Positions 40,269 to 49,547 of a stretch of DNA of 60,216 bases are shown in pieces (the first letter of the stretch is position 1; each line of letters starts with the position of its first letter). The notes beneath the pieces are model-generated. The model worked only from the letters and a program-made list of their open reading frames with translations. It had not been told where the DNA came from and made no database searches. Source of the DNA: Anaeromyxobacter terrae (GTDB lineage Bacteria; Myxococcota; Myxococcia; Myxococcales; Anaeromyxobacteraceae). The DNA is taken from the NCBI RefSeq assembly GCF_022690685.1, contig NZ_JALCYY010000023.1:1-60216 (forward strand), in the 5' to 3' direction. The position numbers and the translations under genes were made by a program.

Positions 40269-41333
40269 ATGGCCAACTCCCGCTCCGAGACCCTCCGCTT
40301 CTTCTCAGGCTCGCTCGTCTTCACCGCCGTCTCGCTGGTCGCGGGCGCGGGGCTCGGCGCCTACTACCACGGGACGCTCGCCGGCGTGCTCGGCACCGTC
40401 TTCATCGTGGCGGTCCTCGGCGTGCTCGAGACGTCGCTCTCGTTCGACAACGCCGTGGTGAACGCGACGGTGCTCCGGGACATGACCCCGGTCTGGCGCC
40501 ACCGGTTCCTGACCTGGGGCATCGCCATCGCGGTGTTCGGGATGCGGCTCGTGTTCCCGCTCCTCGTGGTGAGCATCGTCGCGCGCGTCGGGCCGTACGA
40601 GGCCCTGCGCCTCGCGGCGCTCGACCCCGCGCAGTACGCCCGCATCCTGACGAGCGCGCACACCGTGCTCGGCGCGTTCGGCGGCGCGTTCCTCGGCATG
40701 GTCTGCCTCAAGTACTTCTTCGACGAGGAGAAGGAGATCCACTGGCTGCGCGGCCTCGAGATCCGGCTCGCCCAGCTCGGCAAGGTCGACGCCGCCGCGC
40801 TCGGCCTCATGCTGCTCATGATCTACGGGTTCTCGCGGCTCGTGCCGGCGGGCGAGCACGAGGCGTTCCTCGTCGCCGGGATCTTCGGGATCGTCACCTT
40901 CATCGCGGTGGACGGGATCGGCTCGGCGATGGAGGTGGGCGAGGAGGCGATGCGGGACGTGCACCGGGCGAGCGCCGCGAGCTTCCTCTACCTCGAGGTG
41001 CTCGACGCGAGCTTCAGCTTCGACGGCGTCATCGGCGCGTTCGCGCTGACGAACAACCTCTTCGTCATCGCGATCGGCCTCGGCATCGGCGCCATGTTCG
41101 TCCGGAGCCTGACGGTCATGCTCGTGGAGCACGGCACGCTCGCGTCGTACCGCTACCTCGAGCACGGCGCGTTCTACGCCATCGGCGCCCTCGCGCTGCT
41201 CATGTTCGTCGGGACCGCCACGCACGTGCCGGAGGCGTTCACCGGCCTCGTGGGGGCGGCGTTCATCGGGGTCTCGCTCTGGTCGTCGATCCGCTTCAAC
41301 CGGCGCTACCAGGCGACGCGCGCGGTCCGCTGA
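40269..41333 (+). CDS. TerC-related DUF475 integral membrane protein
   Basis: A 354-residue membrane protein with about ten spans. I use ATG 40269; the open frame upstream is proline-rich and lacks conserved sequence, and neither start has a good Shine-Dalgarno sequence. TerC-like acidic membrane motifs occur in both halves: ETSLSFDNAVVNATV and, later, DASFSFDGVIGAFALTNN, the Asp-Asn pairs typical of metal or tellurite-related transporters. This is the DUF475 family. Predicted role is metal ion export or resistance, unproven. A cytosolic segment DEEKEIHWLRGLEIRLAQ links the halves. Confidence 0.85.
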   Translation: MANSRSETLRFFSGSLVFTAVSLVAGAGLGAYYHGTLAGVLGTVFIVAVLGVLETSLSFDNAVVNATVLRDMTPVWRHRFLTWGIAIAVFGMRLVFPLLVVSIVARVGPYEALRLAALDPAQYARILTSAHTVLGAFGGAFLGMVCLKYFFDEEKEIHWLRGLEIRLAQLGKVDAAALGLMLLMIYGFSRLVPAGEHEAFLVAGIFGIVTFIAVDGIGSAMEVGEEAMRDVHRASAASFLYLEVLDASFSFDGVIGAFALTNNLFVIAIGLGIGAMFVRSLTVMLVEHGTLASYRYLEHGAFYAIGALALLMFVGTATHVPEAFTGLVGAAFIGVSLWSSIRFNRRYQATRAVR

Positions 41334-41360
41334 CGTCCCGCGCTGGCGGCGTCCGGCCGC

Positions 41361-41507
41361 TCACTCGGTGGGCTTCTCGCGCTCGTCCTTGCGGCGCTGG
41401 AGCAACCCCCAGCCCCACCTCTCGCTCCACAGCCCGGGGCCGGTCAGGAGCACGCCGAGGAGCGTGAGCACGAGCGCGCCGATCACCGCGATGGGGTCGA
41501 TCTCCAT
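41361..41507 (-). CDS. Small single-span membrane protein
   Basis: A 48-residue frame with GGAGG 6 nt before its ATG at 41507. One transmembrane helix (DPIAVIGALVLTLLGVLLTG) is followed by a Trp-rich segment and a basic C-terminus (RRKDEREK). The gene lies between convergent and divergent neighbours with normal codon usage for the genome. I do not recognise a family; a real gene is supported by its Shine-Dalgarno sequence and membrane-insertion pattern. Confidence 0.6.
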   Translation of the reverse strand: MEIDPIAVIGALVLTLLGVLLTGPGLWSERWGWGLLQRRKDEREKPTE

Positions 41508-41646
41508 CCTGCCTCCGGGAGTCCGTTCGGCGGAGTGATAAGGAATCGGGGCGCCGCCCGCACGGTCCTGGCGGCGGAGCTGCGACACGACGGAGGTTGC
41601 GCGCGGCGGGCGCCGGGAGCACCACTCCACGTCGGAGGTGCGGGAG

Positions 41647-42629
<983 letters not shown>

Positions 42630-42633
<4 letters not shown>

Positions 42634-43196
42634 CGCCCGGCGCGTGGGCGCGCCGATGGGGGCTCGTGGCCGCGGCGGCGGTGGCGACCGCCGCGGCGGG
42701 AGAGAGGGGAGGCGCCATGGCGATGTCGATCCGCTCCACCGCGTTCGAGGACGGAGGCGAGATCCCGCAGGTCCACACGTGCGAGGGGAAGGACACCTCG
42801 CCCGCGCTCGCGTGGACGGGCGTGCCGTCCGGCGCGAGGAGCCTCGCGCTCATCGTGGACGATCCGGACGCGCCTGATCCGAAGGCGCCGAAGATGACGT
42901 ACGTGCACTGGGTGCTCTACGGCCTCCCCGCCGACGCGAAGAGCCTGCCGGAGGCCGCCCAGGCGAAGGCGCTTCCGGCGGGCGCCCGCGAGGGGACGAA
43001 CGACTGGAAGCGGACCGGCTACGGCGGCCCGTGTCCCCCCATCGGCCGGCACCGCTACTTCTTCAAGCTGTACGCGCTCGACACGGCGCTCCCGGACCTC
43101 GGTCACCCGACGAAGGCGAAGCTCGAGGCGGCGATGAAGGGGCACGTCCTCGAGGAGGCGCGGCTCATGGGGACGTACCAGAAGAAGAAGCATTGA
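42630..43196 (+). CDS. PEBP-family protein (YbhB/YbcL, Raf kinase inhibitor-like)
   Basis: A 188-residue protein. GTG 42630 overlaps the reductase stop and gives a signal peptide ([14 protein letters not shown]); ATG 42717, with a nearby GGGGAGG, would make a 159-residue cytosolic form. The PEBP pattern is intact: [35 protein letters not shown] with the conserved D-x-[13 protein letters not shown] and the binding-pocket [26 protein letters not shown] proteins bind anionic ligands such as phospholipids; bacterial function is uncertain. The two possible starts could make periplasmic and cytoplasmic forms. Confidence 0.9.
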
Positions 43197-43897
43197 GCGC
43201 CGCCGTGCCGCCGGCCTGGCCGCGCACGCGGGCGGAGCTCGAGGCGGCACAGGCGACGCTCGCGCTCGCGATCCCCGCGCCGTGGCGCTGGGAGGGCGGG
43301 CCGCTCCGCGTCGCGGGCTGCGCCCTCGTCGCGGGGCGAGGGAGGCCGGGAGGCGAGGGCGAGGACGGGTTCGCCGCCGCTGCGCTCGTGGAGGTGGGCT
43401 CCGGCGCGCCGCGCGTGCTCGCGTACGGGGACGCGAGCGGCCCGCTCGGCGCCGGGTTCGAGAGCGGGATGCTGGCGCTGCGCGAGGGGCCGCTCCTCGC
43501 CGCGGCCGTGGTGGGGCTGCCCGCGCGTCCCGAGATCCTGATGGTCCACGCGGCCGGGCGTGACCACCCCCGCGGCGCGGGCCTCGCCCTCATGCTCGGC
43601 GCAGCGCTCGACGTACCCTCCATCGGCGTCACGGCCCGCCCGCTCGTCGCCTCGGGATCGCCTCCGCAGGAGCGCGCCGGCGCGCGCGCTCCGCTCACCC
43701 GCGGCGGCGAGGAGGTCGCGTACTGGCTGCGGACCCGCGCGGGCGTCCGACCCATCGTGGCGCACGCCGCGTGGCGAACGACGGCGGTGGTCGCGGTCGA
43801 GGTCGTGCTCGCCGCGACGCGCGGTACGCGCTTCCCCGAGCCGCTCCGCCGCGCCGTCGAGCGGGCGCGCGCGCTGCGGGACGGGCGCGTCGGGTGA
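43193..43897 (+). CDS. Endonuclease V-like protein lacking catalytic residues
   Basis: A 234-residue protein with the endonuclease V fold pattern. TTG 43193 overlaps the PEBP stop; GTG 43205 is the alternative. Family landmarks are present: GMLALREGP (retained Glu98), the helix HPRGAGLALMLGAALDVPSIGVTARPL, and FPEPLRRAVERA. However, three conserved catalytic positions are changed: VAGVD is VAGCA (44), DGxGxxHPR is HAAGRDHPR (Asp replaced by His119), and the GH residue of the TGH/PGH motif is W194. Known Endo V needs these acidic residues for metal-dependent nicking at deoxyinosine, so activity is unlikely. It may bind nucleic acid or regulate. Part of the AKR-PEBP operon. Confidence 0.8.
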   Translation: MSAAVPPAWPRTRAELEAAQATLALAIPAPWRWEGGPLRVAGCALVAGRGRPGGEGEDGFAAAALVEVGSGAPRVLAYGDASGPLGAGFESGMLALREGPLLAAAVVGLPARPEILMVHAAGRDHPRGAGLALMLGAALDVPSIGVTARPLVASGSPPQERAGARAPLTRGGEEVAYWLRTRAGVRPIVAHAAWRTTAVVAVEVVLAATRGTRFPEPLRRAVERARALRDGRVG

Positions 43898-43953
43898 AAG
43901 AAGGAGGATCGGCGGTCGCAGCCGGCGCGGCCCGAGGCTGGCGCCGGGCTCGC

Positions 43954-44682
43954 TCACCGCACGATCGCGCGCACGATCCCGTCCATCTGCTTCGGCACGA
44001 GGCCCGCGTCGTTCAGCACGCGGCCCCAGGTGGCCTTGCCGCTGCGCACCTTCTGGAGGAGCGGCACGGCCGGGGAGCCGAGCTTCCTCGAGAGCACGGT
44101 GGCGAGGATCGTCTCCTCGGTGGACGCGCCCGCCTGGCGCACCGCGCGCACGGCGTCCGCGCTCGCGCCGGTCCGGCGGACGAGGACGTCGTCCACGGCG
44201 ATCCCGGCGAGCTCCTGATCCGGCGCGCCGCGCGCGAGCGCGGCCGCGAACGGGCCGTCGAGCCCCTTTGCGCCCGCGAGCGCCGGCTTCCAGGCGCCCT
44301 TTGCGCCCTTCGCGGCGAGCAGCGCGCCCGCATCGCCGCCGGAGCGCGCCGCCGCGAAGTGGGCGACCCACAGGTCCTCGGGCGCGGTCCCGGTCATCAC
44401 CGCCTGGACGAGGCTCGCCTTGCCGGGCCCGAACGCCGCGGAGAGGAGCGAGCTGCGCGTGGTCGCGAGGATGTAGGGATCGGCCGCGGCGGGGCGCTCG
44501 AGCTCGAAGGTGCGATCGCGGAAGCAGTGGCAGCCCGCCGTCGACTTCGCTCCGGCGCCCGGAGCCGCCTCTCCTCCCGGCGCCGCCTCCGCGCCGGGCT
44601 TCATGAGGTACGACTGGGCGAACGCGGGCGCGGCGACGGCGAGCGCGCCGGCTGCGAGGAGCGAGCACCTGATCGGGATCAT
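43954..44682 (-). CDS. Secreted protein with CHC motif, function unknown
   Basis: A 242-residue protein with a signal peptide (MIPIRCSLLAAGALAVAAPAFA). After a Gly/Pro/Ala/Glu-rich linker comes STAGCHCFRDRTFE, a C-H-C motif that could bind metal or heme, then a helical body with DPYILATTRSSLLSAAFG and a C-terminal helix bundle (LSRKLGSPAVPLLQKVRSGKATWGRVLND). No known family recognised. TAGGCT lies 9 nt before the ATG on the minus strand (44692-44697), so the transcript may be nearly leaderless. It is not near any gene that explains its role. Confidence 0.65.
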   Translation of the reverse strand: MIPIRCSLLAAGALAVAAPAFAQSYLMKPGAEAAPGGEAAPGAGAKSTAGCHCFRDRTFELERPAAADPYILATTRSSLLSAAFGPGKASLVQAVMTGTAPEDLWVAHFAAARSGGDAGALLAAKGAKGAWKPALAGAKGLDGPFAAALARGAPDQELAGIAVDDVLVRRTGASADAVRAVRQAGASTEETILATVLSRKLGSPAVPLLQKVRSGKATWGRVLNDAGLVPKQMDGIVRAIVR

Positions 44683-44897
44683 GCGCGCGGCAGCCTACCC
44701 GGGGAGCGGGGGCCAGGACAACGCGGCGGCGGGCGGCGCCGGCGAGCAGGCGAGCAGGCGCACGCGCAGCGGGCGGGGAGGGCTTCCGGTCACACGCGCG
44801 CGGGCGAGCCACACCTCGGCGCGGCCCCGGGCGCTCGCGCGGCGCTACCGTCGGCCCCGGATCCCGGGCCCGAGGGGCGTGGGATCGGAGGCGCGCG

Positions 44898-45314
44898 ATG
44901 CGATGGGTCTCCGTGGTCCTGCTGTGCACCGCGGCGGGCTGCGCGCAGCGGATGGGCCACTTCTCGATCGTCTCCACGCACCCGGCGACCGCCTTCGTCG
45001 CCGCGGCGCGCACGCACGACGCGCCGAGGACGGTCCGCGGGGAGTCGTGCCGCAAGTACCTGCTCTTCGTCCCGCTCTCCCCGATGCCGGATCTCGAGGA
45101 CGCCTACCTGCGGGCGATCGCAGCCGCGCCCGGCGCCGACGCGCTCGCCGAGGTCTCGGTGCGGACGCGCGGCCTGTTCACGCTCGTCTACAACGAGCGC
45201 TGCCTGGTGGTGGAAGGCACGCCCGTGCGCTGGGTGCGCCCGGTGGGCGGGGACGCGGACGGCGCGGTGGGCGTGCCGGGCATGCCCGACCCGGCGGGCG
45301 CGCCGCACCGGTGA
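44898..45314 (+). CDS. Lipoprotein, function unknown
   Basis: A 138-residue lipoprotein from ATG 44898, with GGAGG about 8 nt upstream. The signal MRWVSVVLLCTAAGC has the lipobox TAAGC. The rest is short strands and a helix (RKYLLFVPLSPMPDLEDAYLRAIAAA) with a late Cys (NERCLVV); no domain I recognise, though LSPMPDLEDAYLRAI recalls TRL-like small lipoproteins. It stands next to another lipoprotein gene (45408) in the same direction and may share its transcript; both probably face the periplasm or outer membrane. Confidence 0.7.
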   Translation: MRWVSVVLLCTAAGCAQRMGHFSIVSTHPATAFVAAARTHDAPRTVRGESCRKYLLFVPLSPMPDLEDAYLRAIAAAPGADALAEVSVRTRGLFTLVYNERCLVVEGTPVRWVRPVGGDADGAVGVPGMPDPAGAPHR

Positions 45315-45407
45315 GGCCGTGTGCGCGCCCCCGTTTCCCCGAACCCCGGAGGCGCGCCGGCCGCGCCGCCCGGAGGCGTACGATCCCGCTCGTGGGAGGG
45401 AGGCACC

Positions 45408-46010
45408 ATGACGCCTCGGCCACGCTCCACCCTCGCCGTCCCGCTGCTCTCCGCCCTCGCGCTCCTCGCCTGCGCGACCACGCCGCCCGGGCCGCCGCCC
45501 GAGCCGTACACCGCGATCGCCGTCGAGCACGGGACGATCACGGCGGTGGAGCGGGTCGCCCGCCCGTCGAACGCGCCCGCCGGCGCGATGGTCGGCGGCC
45601 TCATCGGCCTCGTCGCGAGCGGGCACCACCCCGCCGAGAAGCTCGCCGGGATGATCGCCGGCGCGTTCATCGGCGGCGCCGTCACCGCCGCCTCCGAGAG
45701 CGCGCTGCCGTCGTGGATTCACACGGTGACCCTGCTCGACGGCCGGGCGGTGCAGGTCGTGACGGAGCAGGCCGATCTCAGGCCCGGCGACTGCGTCCAG
45801 GTCGAGACCGGCCGGTTCACGAACCTCCGCCGGGTCTCGGGGGCGCTCTGCGAGCCGGCCCCGCCGGAGCCGGACGACGCGGCGCTCGCGCAGCGCGCGC
45901 AGGAGGACGCGGGGCGCTGCTCGGCCGCGAAGGAGGAGCTGCTGCGGGCGCGGACGCGCGAGGAGGTGGACGTCGCGGTGCGGAAGGTGCGGGTGCTCTG
46001 CGGGACGTGA
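45408..46010 (+). CDS. Glycine-zipper outer membrane lipoprotein (SlyB-like)
   Basis: A 200-residue protein; ATG 45408 follows GGGAGGGAGG and begins a lipoprotein signal with LLSALALLACATT. A central glycine-zipper segment (APAGAMVGGLIGLVASG and AGMIAGAFIGGAVTAAS) is of the SlyB/Pal-surface type that inserts in the outer membrane. This is followed by a short OB-like strand region (HTVTLLDGRAVQVVTEQADLRPGDCVQVETGRFTN) and a helical tail with two cysteines (RCSAAKEEL, VLCGT). Role: envelope integrity or stress response, inferred from the family. Confidence 0.8.
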   Translation: MTPRPRSTLAVPLLSALALLACATTPPGPPPEPYTAIAVEHGTITAVERVARPSNAPAGAMVGGLIGLVASGHHPAEKLAGMIAGAFIGGAVTAASESALPSWIHTVTLLDGRAVQVVTEQADLRPGDCVQVETGRFTNLRRVSGALCEPAPPEPDDAALAQRAQEDAGRCSAAKEELLRARTREEVDVAVRKVRVLCGT

Positions 46011-46061
46011 ACGGAGGCGCTCGGCCCTGGCCCGGGCGGGCGCTTCGCGGTACGGGTGGGC

Positions 46062-46502
46062 ATGGCCCGCGTCGAGATCGCGCTCCCGGAGACGTTCCTC
46101 TTCCGCACCGAGATCCCCGTCCGCATCGGGGACGTGAACTACGGCGGTCACCTCGGCAACGACGCCGTGCTCTCGATCGTCCACGAGGCGCGCGTCCGGT
46201 TCCTCGCGGCGCACGGCTTCGGGGAGCTCGACGTGGCCGGCGCCGGGATCATCATGGTCGACGCGGCGCTCGTCTACCGCGCCGAGGGCCGGTACGGGAT
46301 GACGCTCGCGGTCGAGATCGCCGCGGACGACGTGCGGACGCGCGGCTGCGATCTCCTCTACCGCCTCTCGGACGCCGCCACCGGCCAGGAGATCGCGCGC
46401 GTGAAGACCGGGATCGTCTTCTTCGACTACAAGGCGCGCCGGGTGGTGACCATGCCCGCGGCGTTCCGCGAGGTGGTCGGCGCGCCCGCTCACCGTGCGT
46501 GA
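46062..46502 (+). CDS. Acyl-CoA thioesterase (4HBT hot-dog fold)
   Basis: A 146-residue hot-dog-fold thioesterase (ATG 46062; in-frame GTG 46056 adds two residues). The motif IRIGDVNYGGHLGNDAVLSIVHEARVRFL contains the conserved Asp-x-N-x-x-G-H-x-N-N/D-core of the 4-hydroxybenzoyl-CoA thioesterase family, and GIIMVDAALVYRAEG and GCDLLYRLSDAATG follow as beta strands. It hydrolyses an acyl-CoA or acyl-ACP, substrate not readable. A hairpin terminator lies immediately after its stop, shared with the convergent repeat lipoprotein. Confidence 0.87.
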   Translation: MARVEIALPETFLFRTEIPVRIGDVNYGGHLGNDAVLSIVHEARVRFLAAHGFGELDVAGAGIIMVDAALVYRAEGRYGMTLAVEIAADDVRTRGCDLLYRLSDAATGQEIARVKTGIVFFDYKARRVVTMPAAFREVVGAPAHRA

Positions 46503-46529
46503 GGGGCGCGCCCGCCACCGCGCGCGGCC

Positions 46530-46568
46530 GGAGCGTCCGGAGCAGCAGCGCGCCGCTCCGGACGCTCC
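46530..46568. terminator. Strong hairpin between convergent genes
   Basis: A perfect 14-bp stem (GGAGCGTCCGGAGC at 46530-46543 with its complement at 46555-46568) and an 11-nt loop between the thioesterase gene (plus) and the cysteine-rich lipoprotein (minus). Likely terminates both. Confidence 0.75.
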
Positions 46569-46574
46569 TCGCCG

Positions 46575-49547
46575 TCAGCGCACCCACCAGGTCCAGTGCT
46601 GCGTCGTCGGGGCGGTGGTCGTCCCCGAGAAAGCCTTCTCGTCCTCGACGTGGAACGGGTCGTGCGAGTAGCAGCCGCTCGGGTCGTACCAGAACCCGAC
46701 GCCGCCGTTCGCGACGACGCACGCGTCGGCGGGGCCGGCCGGGCCGCCCGGCGCCACGAACGGCATCCCGCGGTCGCGCAGGAAGCAGCGCGTGGTGGAC
46801 TGCGGACCGCACAGCTCCTCGGCGACCAAGAGCGAGTTCTGGCCGGCGATGGCGTAGGCGGAGGAGAGCTTCACCTTGCGGAGCCGCGCGACCTGCGTGA
46901 CGCCGTCCGCCGAGAAGCGCAGGTAGGCGTTCCGGAGCAGGGTGAGGCGGCGCAGCTGCTCGAGCGGGAACACGTACTGGCTCGAGAGCACCCTCGGCGC
47001 GACCACCGGGCTCCCCACGCCGGACGTGAGCCAGTCCGAGTAGGACTGCGAGTAGGCGAGGCCCGCCGGGTACTCCGCGCCGCGCGTGGCGCGGAGGACG
47101 AGCGTCCAGCCGCCGCCGAGCGTGCGCATGTCGCAGTAAGCGGTGAGGGCGGAGGTCCCGTTCGGCGCGACGGAGTACGTGCCGGTGGGGAACTTGAGCC
47201 CGGTGCGCTTCAGCGCGACGCAGCTCGACGCCCCGCACTTGCCGTCGACGCAGGCGCCCGCGTTGCAGTCGGCGGGGCTCGTGCAGGTCCGACCGAGCGG
47301 GCACTGCGGGCAGGTCCCGCCGCAGTCGACGTCGCTCTCGCTCCCGTTCTCGACCGCGTCGGTGCAGGTCGCCGCGCGGCACACGCCGCTCACGCAGACG
47401 CCCGAGGCGCAGTCCGACGCGGCCCTGCAGGCCTGGTTCGCGCCGCAGTCCGCGCAGGCGCCGCCGCAGTCCACGTCGCTCTCGTCACCGTTCTTCGTGC
47501 CGTCGCTGCACGTCGCGGGCACGCAGACGCCGCCCGTGCAGACGCGCGAGGCGCAGTCGCTCCCGGTCCCGCAGCCGCCGCCATCGCCGCACGGCGCGCA
47601 GTCCGGCCCGCCGCAGTCGAGGCCGGTCTCGCCCGGATCCGGCTGGCCGTTCGTGCAGGTCGCGGCGACGCAGACGCCGCTCGCGCACACGCCGGAGGTG
47701 CAGTCGGCGCCGGTCGCGCAGCCTTCGCGGTTCGGGCAGGCGGCGCAGGTGCCGCCGCCGCAGTCCTTGCCGGTCTCCGTCCCGTTCTTCACGCCGTCCG
47801 TGCAGGTGGGAGCCTGGCAGACGTTCCCGCTGCACACGCCCGACGCGCAGTCCGGGCCGGTGTTGCAGGGACCGCCGTCCACGCACCCGACACAGGAGCC
47901 GCCGCAGTCGACGCCGGTCTCGAACCCGTTCTTCACCTGGTCGGCGCAGGTCGGCGCCTGGCAGGTTCCGTCCGTGCAGATCCCGGAGGTGCAGTCCGTG
48001 CCGGTGGTGCACTGGTAGCCCGTCGTGCAGGCGTTGCAGGTCGGGCCGCCGCAGTCCACGTCGGTCTCGGCGCCATTCTTCACGCCGTCGGCGCAGGTCG
48101 GCGCCTGGCAGACGTTGCCGTTGCAGACGCCGGAGGCGCAGTCCTCGGGGGTGATGCAGGCGCCGCCGTCGCCGCACGGGGCACACGACCCGCCGCAGTC
48201 GAGGTCGGTCTCGTCACCGTCGAGGCGCCCGTTCGCACAGAACTGCGGATAGCAGACCCCGGCGATGCACTTGCCGGACGCGCAGTCCGCGGGACCCGAG
48301 CAGGAGAACCCGTCGACGCAGCCGGGGCACACGCTGCCCCCGCAGTCCACGTCGCTCTCGTCGCCGTTCTTCAGGAGGTCCGTGCAGGACGGCGGCTGGC
48401 ACACGCCGCCCGTGCAGACCTGCGAGGCGCAGTCGGCGGCGACGCCGCAGCCCTGGTTCGCGCCGCACGGCGGGCAGCTCCCGCCGCAGTCCGTGCCGGT
48501 CTCGTCCCCGTTCTTCTGCGCGTCGGCGCAGCTCGCATCCGCGCAGGTCCCGCCGGCGCAGGTCCCCGAGGCGCAGTCGGTCCCGCTGCTGCACCCGCCG
48601 CCGTTCGCGCACGGCGCGCAGGTCGGCCCGCCGCAGTCCGTGCCGGTCTCGTCCCCGTTCTTCACCTGATCGCCGCAGCTCGGCGCTGCGCACGCGCCGG
48701 AGGCGCACACGCCGGAGGCGCAGTCGCCCGCGCCGTTGCAGCCTGCGCCGTCCTGGCAGGGCGCGCACGCGCCGCCGCAGTCCACGTCGGACTCGCCGCC
48801 GTTCGTCACGCCGTCCGAGCACGTCGGGGCGGCGCACGCGCCGGCGCTGCACACGCCCGAGCCGCAGTCCGTGCCGGCGCCGCAGCCCTGGCCGGTGCCG
48901 CAGGCCGGGCAGCTCCCGCCGCAGTCCACGTCGCTCTCGTCGCCGTTCGCGACGCCGTCGGCGCAGCCCGGTGCGGTGCAGGTGCCCGAGGCGCACGCGC
49001 CGGACGCGCAGTCGCTCCCCGTCAGGCAACCGCCGCCGTTGGCGCACGGCCCACAGGAGCCGCCGCAGTCGACGTCCGTCTCGTCGCCGTTCTGGACGCT
49101 GTCCGAGCAGGTCGGCGCGGCGCAGGCGCCGGAGTCGCACACGCCGGAGGCGCAGTCGCCGCCGCCGCTGCAGTCGCCGCCGGCGGGGCACGGCGCGCAG
49201 CTCCCGCCGCAGTCGACGTCCGTCTCGGCGCCGTTCCGGACGCCGTCGGCGCAGCTCGCGGCGGCGCACGCGCCGGACGAGCACACGCTGGAGTCGCAGT
49301 CCGCCGGGACGGTACAGGCGCCGCCGCTCGTGCACGGCGCGCAGCTCCCGCCGCAGTCCACGTCCGACTCGCCGCCGTCGCGCACGCCGTCCGTGCAGGA
49401 CGGAGGGCCGCAAACCTCCCGCACGCAGACGTTCGGCGCGGCGCAGGTCTCGCTGCAGGACTTCGGAGGGTCCTTCCTCGGGCTCGAGCTGGAGCAGGCC
49501 GCGAGGAGCGCGGCGAGCATCAGACCGGCGAGCGATCTCGACTGCAT
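46575..49547 (-). CDS. Cysteine-rich 15-repeat lipoprotein with C-terminal fibrinogen-like domain
   Basis: A 990-residue surface lipoprotein starting at ATG 49547 (MQSRSLAGLMLAALLAACSS, lipobox LLAAC). Residues ~50-770 hold 15 tandem units of about 48 residues, each built as C-x-D-(G/Q)-V-x-N-G-x-E-(S/T)-x-x-D-C-G-G-x-C-x-x-C followed by a G-x-C-x-x-x-x-D-C-x-S-x-V-C segment. This is the myxobacterial cysteine-rich repeat type, stabilised by disulfides. Residues ~775-990 have a fibrinogen-related pattern (PTGTYSVAPNG, AYCDMRTLGGGWTLVLRAT, and GGVGFWYDPSGC). Fibrinogen-like domains bind sugars, so an adhesin or predation/cell-contact role is plausible. Confidence 0.83.
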   Translation of the reverse strand: MQSRSLAGLMLAALLAACSSSSPRKDPPKSCSETCAAPNVCVREVCGPPSCTDGVRDGGESDVDCGGSCAPCTSGGACTVPADCDSSVCSSGACAAASCADGVRNGAETDVDCGGSCAPCPAGGDCSGGGDCASGVCDSGACAAPTCSDSVQNGDETDVDCGGSCGPCANGGGCLTGSDCASGACASGTCTAPGCADGVANGDESDVDCGGSCPACGTGQGCGAGTDCGSGVCSAGACAAPTCSDGVTNGGESDVDCGGACAPCQDGAGCNGAGDCASGVCASGACAAPSCGDQVKNGDETGTDCGGPTCAPCANGGGCSSGTDCASGTCAGGTCADASCADAQKNGDETGTDCGGSCPPCGANQGCGVAADCASQVCTGGVCQPPSCTDLLKNGDESDVDCGGSVCPGCVDGFSCSGPADCASGKCIAGVCYPQFCANGRLDGDETDLDCGGSCAPCGDGGACITPEDCASGVCNGNVCQAPTCADGVKNGAETDVDCGGPTCNACTTGYQCTTGTDCTSGICTDGTCQAPTCADQVKNGFETGVDCGGSCVGCVDGGPCNTGPDCASGVCSGNVCQAPTCTDGVKNGTETGKDCGGGTCAACPNREGCATGADCTSGVCASGVCVAATCTNGQPDPGETGLDCGGPDCAPCGDGGGCGTGSDCASRVCTGGVCVPATCSDGTKNGDESDVDCGGACADCGANQACRAASDCASGVCVSGVCRAATCTDAVENGSESDVDCGGTCPQCPLGRTCTSPADCNAGACVDGKCGASSCVALKRTGLKFPTGTYSVAPNGTSALTAYCDMRTLGGGWTLVLRATRGAEYPAGLAYSQSYSDWLTSGVGSPVVAPRVLSSQYVFPLEQLRRLTLLRNAYLRFSADGVTQVARLRKVKLSSAYAIAGQNSLLVAEELCGPQSTTRCFLRDRGMPFVAPGGPAGPADACVVANGGVGFWYDPSGCYSHDPFHVEDEKAFSGTTTAPTTQHWTWWVR
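47240..49430 (-). repeat. Tandem coding repeats of the cysteine-rich lipoprotein
   Basis: Fifteen imperfect units of about 144 bp (48 codons) encode the disulfide repeats. Shared core text such as CCGCCGCAGTC recurs about every 140-150 bp. The units differ at the DNA level, so they are old, but recombination between them could change the copy number in frame. Confidence 0.8.

Noticed and set aside
43193-43897. Endonuclease V-like gene as a frameshifted pseudogene
   Set aside because: The frame is intact over the full family length with conserved structural motifs; the changes are substitutions at catalytic sites, not decay.
47240-49430. Regular repeats resembling a CRISPR array
   Set aside because: Unit length of about 144 bp in one reading frame with fixed cysteines shows a protein repeat; no short identical repeats with unique spacers and no cas genes.
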